NCBI GenBank assembly: GCA_023426505.1
Contig: JAFAAP010000273.1
Coordinates: forward strand, 1-15,009
From: Pseudomonadota bacterium
GTDB lineage: Bacteria; Pseudomonadota; Alphaproteobacteria; Rhizobiales; Beijerinckiaceae
Length of the DNA stretch: 15,009 bases
Direction of reading: 5' to 3'
This document shows, piece after piece, positions 14,801 to 15,009 of the stretch. Numbering within the stretch: the first letter of the stretch is position 1; each line of letters starts with the position of its first letter. Below the pieces are notes generated by a model. The model was not told the origin of the DNA and ran no database searches. It was given only the letters and a program-made list of their open reading frames with translations. The translations under genes and the position numbers were made by a program.

Positions 14801-15009
14801 GAGGCGCCGACACGGTGCAGGCGGTCGGCGACTTTGGCCCGACGAGTCTGAACTTCAACACGATCACGATCAACGGGGACGGGGGCGACGACACGGTGGA
14901 CATCTCGGGGCTGGCCTCGGCCCACCGCATCGTGTTCCGCTCCAACGGCGGCCACGACACCATCGTGGGCAGCCTGCGCCAGCAGGACGTGATCGAGCTG
15001 CCCCCGGGC
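8848..15009 (+). CDS. Giant RTX haem peroxidase (animal-peroxidase family), 3' end beyond window
   Basis: The frame is open for 2054 codons and has no stop before the window ends. The ATG at 8848 has a perfect AGGAGG five bases upstream (8837-8842). The N-terminus (MVNLVKHDLEFILKQIKIAE) is not a Sec signal, as expected for type I secretion. Residues about 220-910 match the mammalian peroxidase superfamily: Q241, D244 and distal H245 in GQFFDHGLDL; R496 and E499 in GDGRGNENIGLS followed by HHVFHSEHN; proximal H631 in YRFGHSML; and N728 in LNIARGRDTGIPPLNEAR. D244 and E499 are the positions that form ester bonds to haem in myeloperoxidase. Further on come RTX nonapeptide blocks at about 1005-1137, 1304-1328 and 1863-1932, a beta-sandwich-like stretch (about 1480-1630), and cadherin-like or tandem-95-like modules (about 1635-1855; VNDAPSAGADRI near 1766). 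Likely role: secreted or surface Ca-dependent oxidation of halides or phenolics using peroxide. Substrate unknown. No type I transporter lies in the window. Divergent from the two-component genes. Confidence 0.95.
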   Translation, partial: MVNLVKHDLEFILKQIKIAEANSAAHSGVRVTPLTEIRIDALGNIVVPGDAGYAGAVPAIPSQLSPYGLRTVDGSYNNLVAGREEWGAADQPFLHVTSPYVRNEGDDSIVLGMVDQDGDGTPETPIVLTNNNYGQGGSVADADPRIISNLIIDQTLDNPAAIYAALAYAGVPAKDLLPKVEAIRDARADVVAGVAGAQEVLNKLLADNGVEVEGKTVIIPNVSPDEGLSAQYNGWFTLFGQFFDHGLDLVPKGGNGTIYIPLQPGDPLYDPAHPETNFMVLTRAPANPVNLTTPFVDQNQTYSSNASKQLFMREYKFSVDSDGDGIADSRPISTGKLLSGERGLATWADVKEQARTMLGINLTDADVSNIPLFVMDEYGEFVRGPNGYPQIVMSLGADGLPGGTGANADVFVEGNPDAPISTAGAIRTGHAFLDDIAHRAVPVIRDHDGDPATPRQLMADADTVANGDPIPTDNRGNNLFYDNELLDAHYVTGDGRGNENIGLSAVHHVFHSEHNHMVDQVKVRAVEAAMEGDLAFLNEWLATDITGTVALPPAGATDAQKLAFADTLSWDGERLFQAARFTTEMQYQHLVFEEFARKIQPDVDAFVFQPSMDINPAIFAEFAHVVYRFGHSMLRETVDRDYGDGTSGDLDLFDAFLNPLAFGGVQRDEDGNPILDRNGDQIVLNHDAAAGAIVRGMTNQIGNEIDEFVTDVLRNQVLGIPLDLAALNIARGRDTGIPPLNEARRQFKEIANGDSQLDPYTSWMNFGLNLKNPASIVNFIAAYGTHDSLLRVETAPGSGVFRTTTLDEKREAAWKIVFGGTDAPADRVDFLHGTGAWANNAATGKAITGLEDIDLWVGGLAEKKMAFGGMLGSTFSFIFELQLENLQNGDRFYYLSRVQGLNFLNELENNSFAKMVLNNTDLGSSGYAVAGDIFSTPDHILYMDHTLQNRFGYKDPVQEDAWQQALSPMVERRDAAGNLINPDDNPTAVAHYIRVNTNDHVLIQGTDEADTIIAGGGDDSVWGRGGNDRIEAGYGVDKVHGGTGDDIITNSGTDIGEVDFLHGEEGNDVIHGGSGLALLFGNQGNDFLITGPDGKEAFGGTGNDFILGGDGGDFLLGNEGDDWIEGGNGFDTIAGDNSELNFNSTIIGHDVMFAGENEQDFDAESGDDIMVQGESVMRNEGMWGFDWAIHKGNKEAADSDLTRPIFTTDEQDILRDRFDQVEALSGWEKNDILRGDNRGDPDPNAEPEIGANPNLAAAENTMVKHELTQAGVDRIAGLRQLLGDWAAPKPATGDPEAQIAFDDGNILLGGGGSDIIEGRGGNDLIDGDSWLNVRIRFTHAGQTYTTDGLSQKIYLETDYVNGAPRTNAPAAFGGKALDVLMVNGTLNPGQLSIVREIVQDDGAGDIDTAVFWDVRANYTITQSADGSILVSHTGFNPANVPAGVNAQVSDGVDKLLNIERLQFADQTVSLVRPQLMLNAFDPGGTAADNFSAGYSTSTGNRAWGSDWAETGDDDSATNQAGEIHITNGQLRFDVGDGASIQRSVNLVGVSTARLSYTASRNGLDPGELVRVFFAADGVNFTLLEEIVGTGAAANRAFDLTGPFTANAVIRFEKTGIAGNNEFVQIDNLAIEVTVPAAEPSVNYETAYVENAAPVAIASLPSIVDDGPQLASARIVLTNAQPGDDFDIGSLAGTGITATTTTAGGQIVLTLTGNASASVYQRVIQSITFDNTSNNPSTVDRIIQVTVNDGLLNSNVATTTVKVTAVNDAPSAGADRIVTNLVNTPFTLPDWVFLDNDKDADGNPLVITGVGTASGLTVTRGSGSITISDPNPAGGNFTYTVGDGQATATGTVTIVRDTTSPITGGTGGNILVGDGTGSTFSGGLGNDLVFAGGGNDIITWGATSLGPLPIDLATDGRDFVDGGDGTDSFVVSGSNSAETYVVYARASVPAALSAGLKPDTEIVITRNGAVIAELDNIEEITINTNGGADTVQAVGDFGPTSLNFNTITINGDGGDDTVDISGLASAHRIVFRSNGGHDTIVGSLRQQDVIELPPG
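11860..12258 (+). repeat. RTX calcium-binding repeat block 1
   Basis: Within the peroxidase frame, residues about 1005-1137 carry many copies of the glycine/aspartate-rich GGxGxDxux nonapeptide, for example GGGDDSVWG, GRGGNDRIEAG, GGTGDDIIT, GEEGNDVIHGG, GGTGNDFILGG, GNEGDDWIEGG and GNGFDTIAGD. These fold into a calcium-bound parallel beta-roll after export by type I secretion. This is the largest block and sits directly after the catalytic part. Confidence 0.92.
12757..12831 (+). repeat. RTX calcium-binding repeat block 2 (short)
   Basis: Residues 1304-1328 of the peroxidase hold a short run, GNILLGGGGSDIIEG then RGGNDLIDGD, with the RTX spacing. It is separated from block 1 by about 165 residues that lack the repeat. 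Confidence 0.85.
14434..14643 (+). repeat. RTX calcium-binding repeat block 3
   Basis: Residues about 1863-1932 include GGTGGNILVGDGTG, SGGLGNDLVFAGGGNDIITWG and DFVDGGDGTDSFVVSG. Weaker repeats of the same type (GGADTVQAVG, GDGGDDTVDISG, NGGHDTIVG) continue to the window edge, so the array probably goes on beyond it. Confidence 0.85.

Noticed and set aside
11743..14955. 1070-codon open frame on the minus strand, antisense to the peroxidase
   Set aside because: Its protein is a monotonous mix of Val, Arg, Asp, Gly and Ala with no recognisable domain, and it mirrors the GGC/GAC-rich RTX coding strand, whose codons rarely give antisense stops. The + strand protein has clear homology, so this is a shadow.

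Overview
The window reads as chromosomal DNA from a GC-rich alphaproteobacterium, most likely of the order Hyphomicrobiales (Rhizobiales), with a Methylobacteriaceae/Microvirga-like flavour. The basis is the Agrobacterium-type phosphoglucomutase, the LolA, SPOR-transglycosylase and degenerate-CYTH genes, the strong G+C bias at third positions, and a giant RTX protein carrying an animal-type haem peroxidase. The genus is an inference; no rRNA or other marker gene is present.

Layout. 1-131: 3' end of an unrecognised + strand gene. 132-454: AT-richer gap with one hairpin. 455-1213 (+): CYTH-like protein whose catalytic-site motifs look eroded, with a disordered tail. 1256-2086 (-): secreted lytic transglycosylase with a C-terminal SPOR domain. 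2270-3901 (-): phosphoglucomutase, followed by a perfect 11-bp hairpin. 3902-4251: divergent promoter region with a perfect 16-bp palindrome. 4252-5250 (+): LolA-family lipoprotein carrier with a long Ala/Pro-rich linker. 5509-5904 (-): glyoxalase I-like VOC protein with all four metal ligands. 6051-6719 and 6712-8133 (-): overlapping NarL-type response regulator and NarX/NreB-type sensor kinase, with a terminator-like hairpin after them. 8134-8847: 714-bp divergent intergenic region, AT-rich next to the kinase and rich in dyads and repeats. 8848 to the window end (+): a giant gene, more than 2054 codons and still open, encoding an animal-haem-peroxidase catalytic domain followed by RTX calcium-binding arrays, beta-sandwich and cadherin-like modules.

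How they may work together. The first part is mainly envelope and carbohydrate housekeeping: peptidoglycan turnover, lipoprotein transport and glucose-1-phosphate supply for exopolysaccharide. The most interesting part is 6051-15009. A complete two-component system is divergent from a secreted haem peroxidase. The DNA between them holds a full match to the NarL/NarP '7-2-7' operator (TACCCCT-AT-AGAGGTA, 8537-8552), and a tandem near-match with one-helical-turn spacing sits just upstream of the kinase. This suggests, but does not prove, that the kinase/regulator pair controls the peroxidase and perhaps itself. No type I secretion genes, haem biosynthesis genes, tRNA, rRNA, CRISPR array or insertion sequence were seen.
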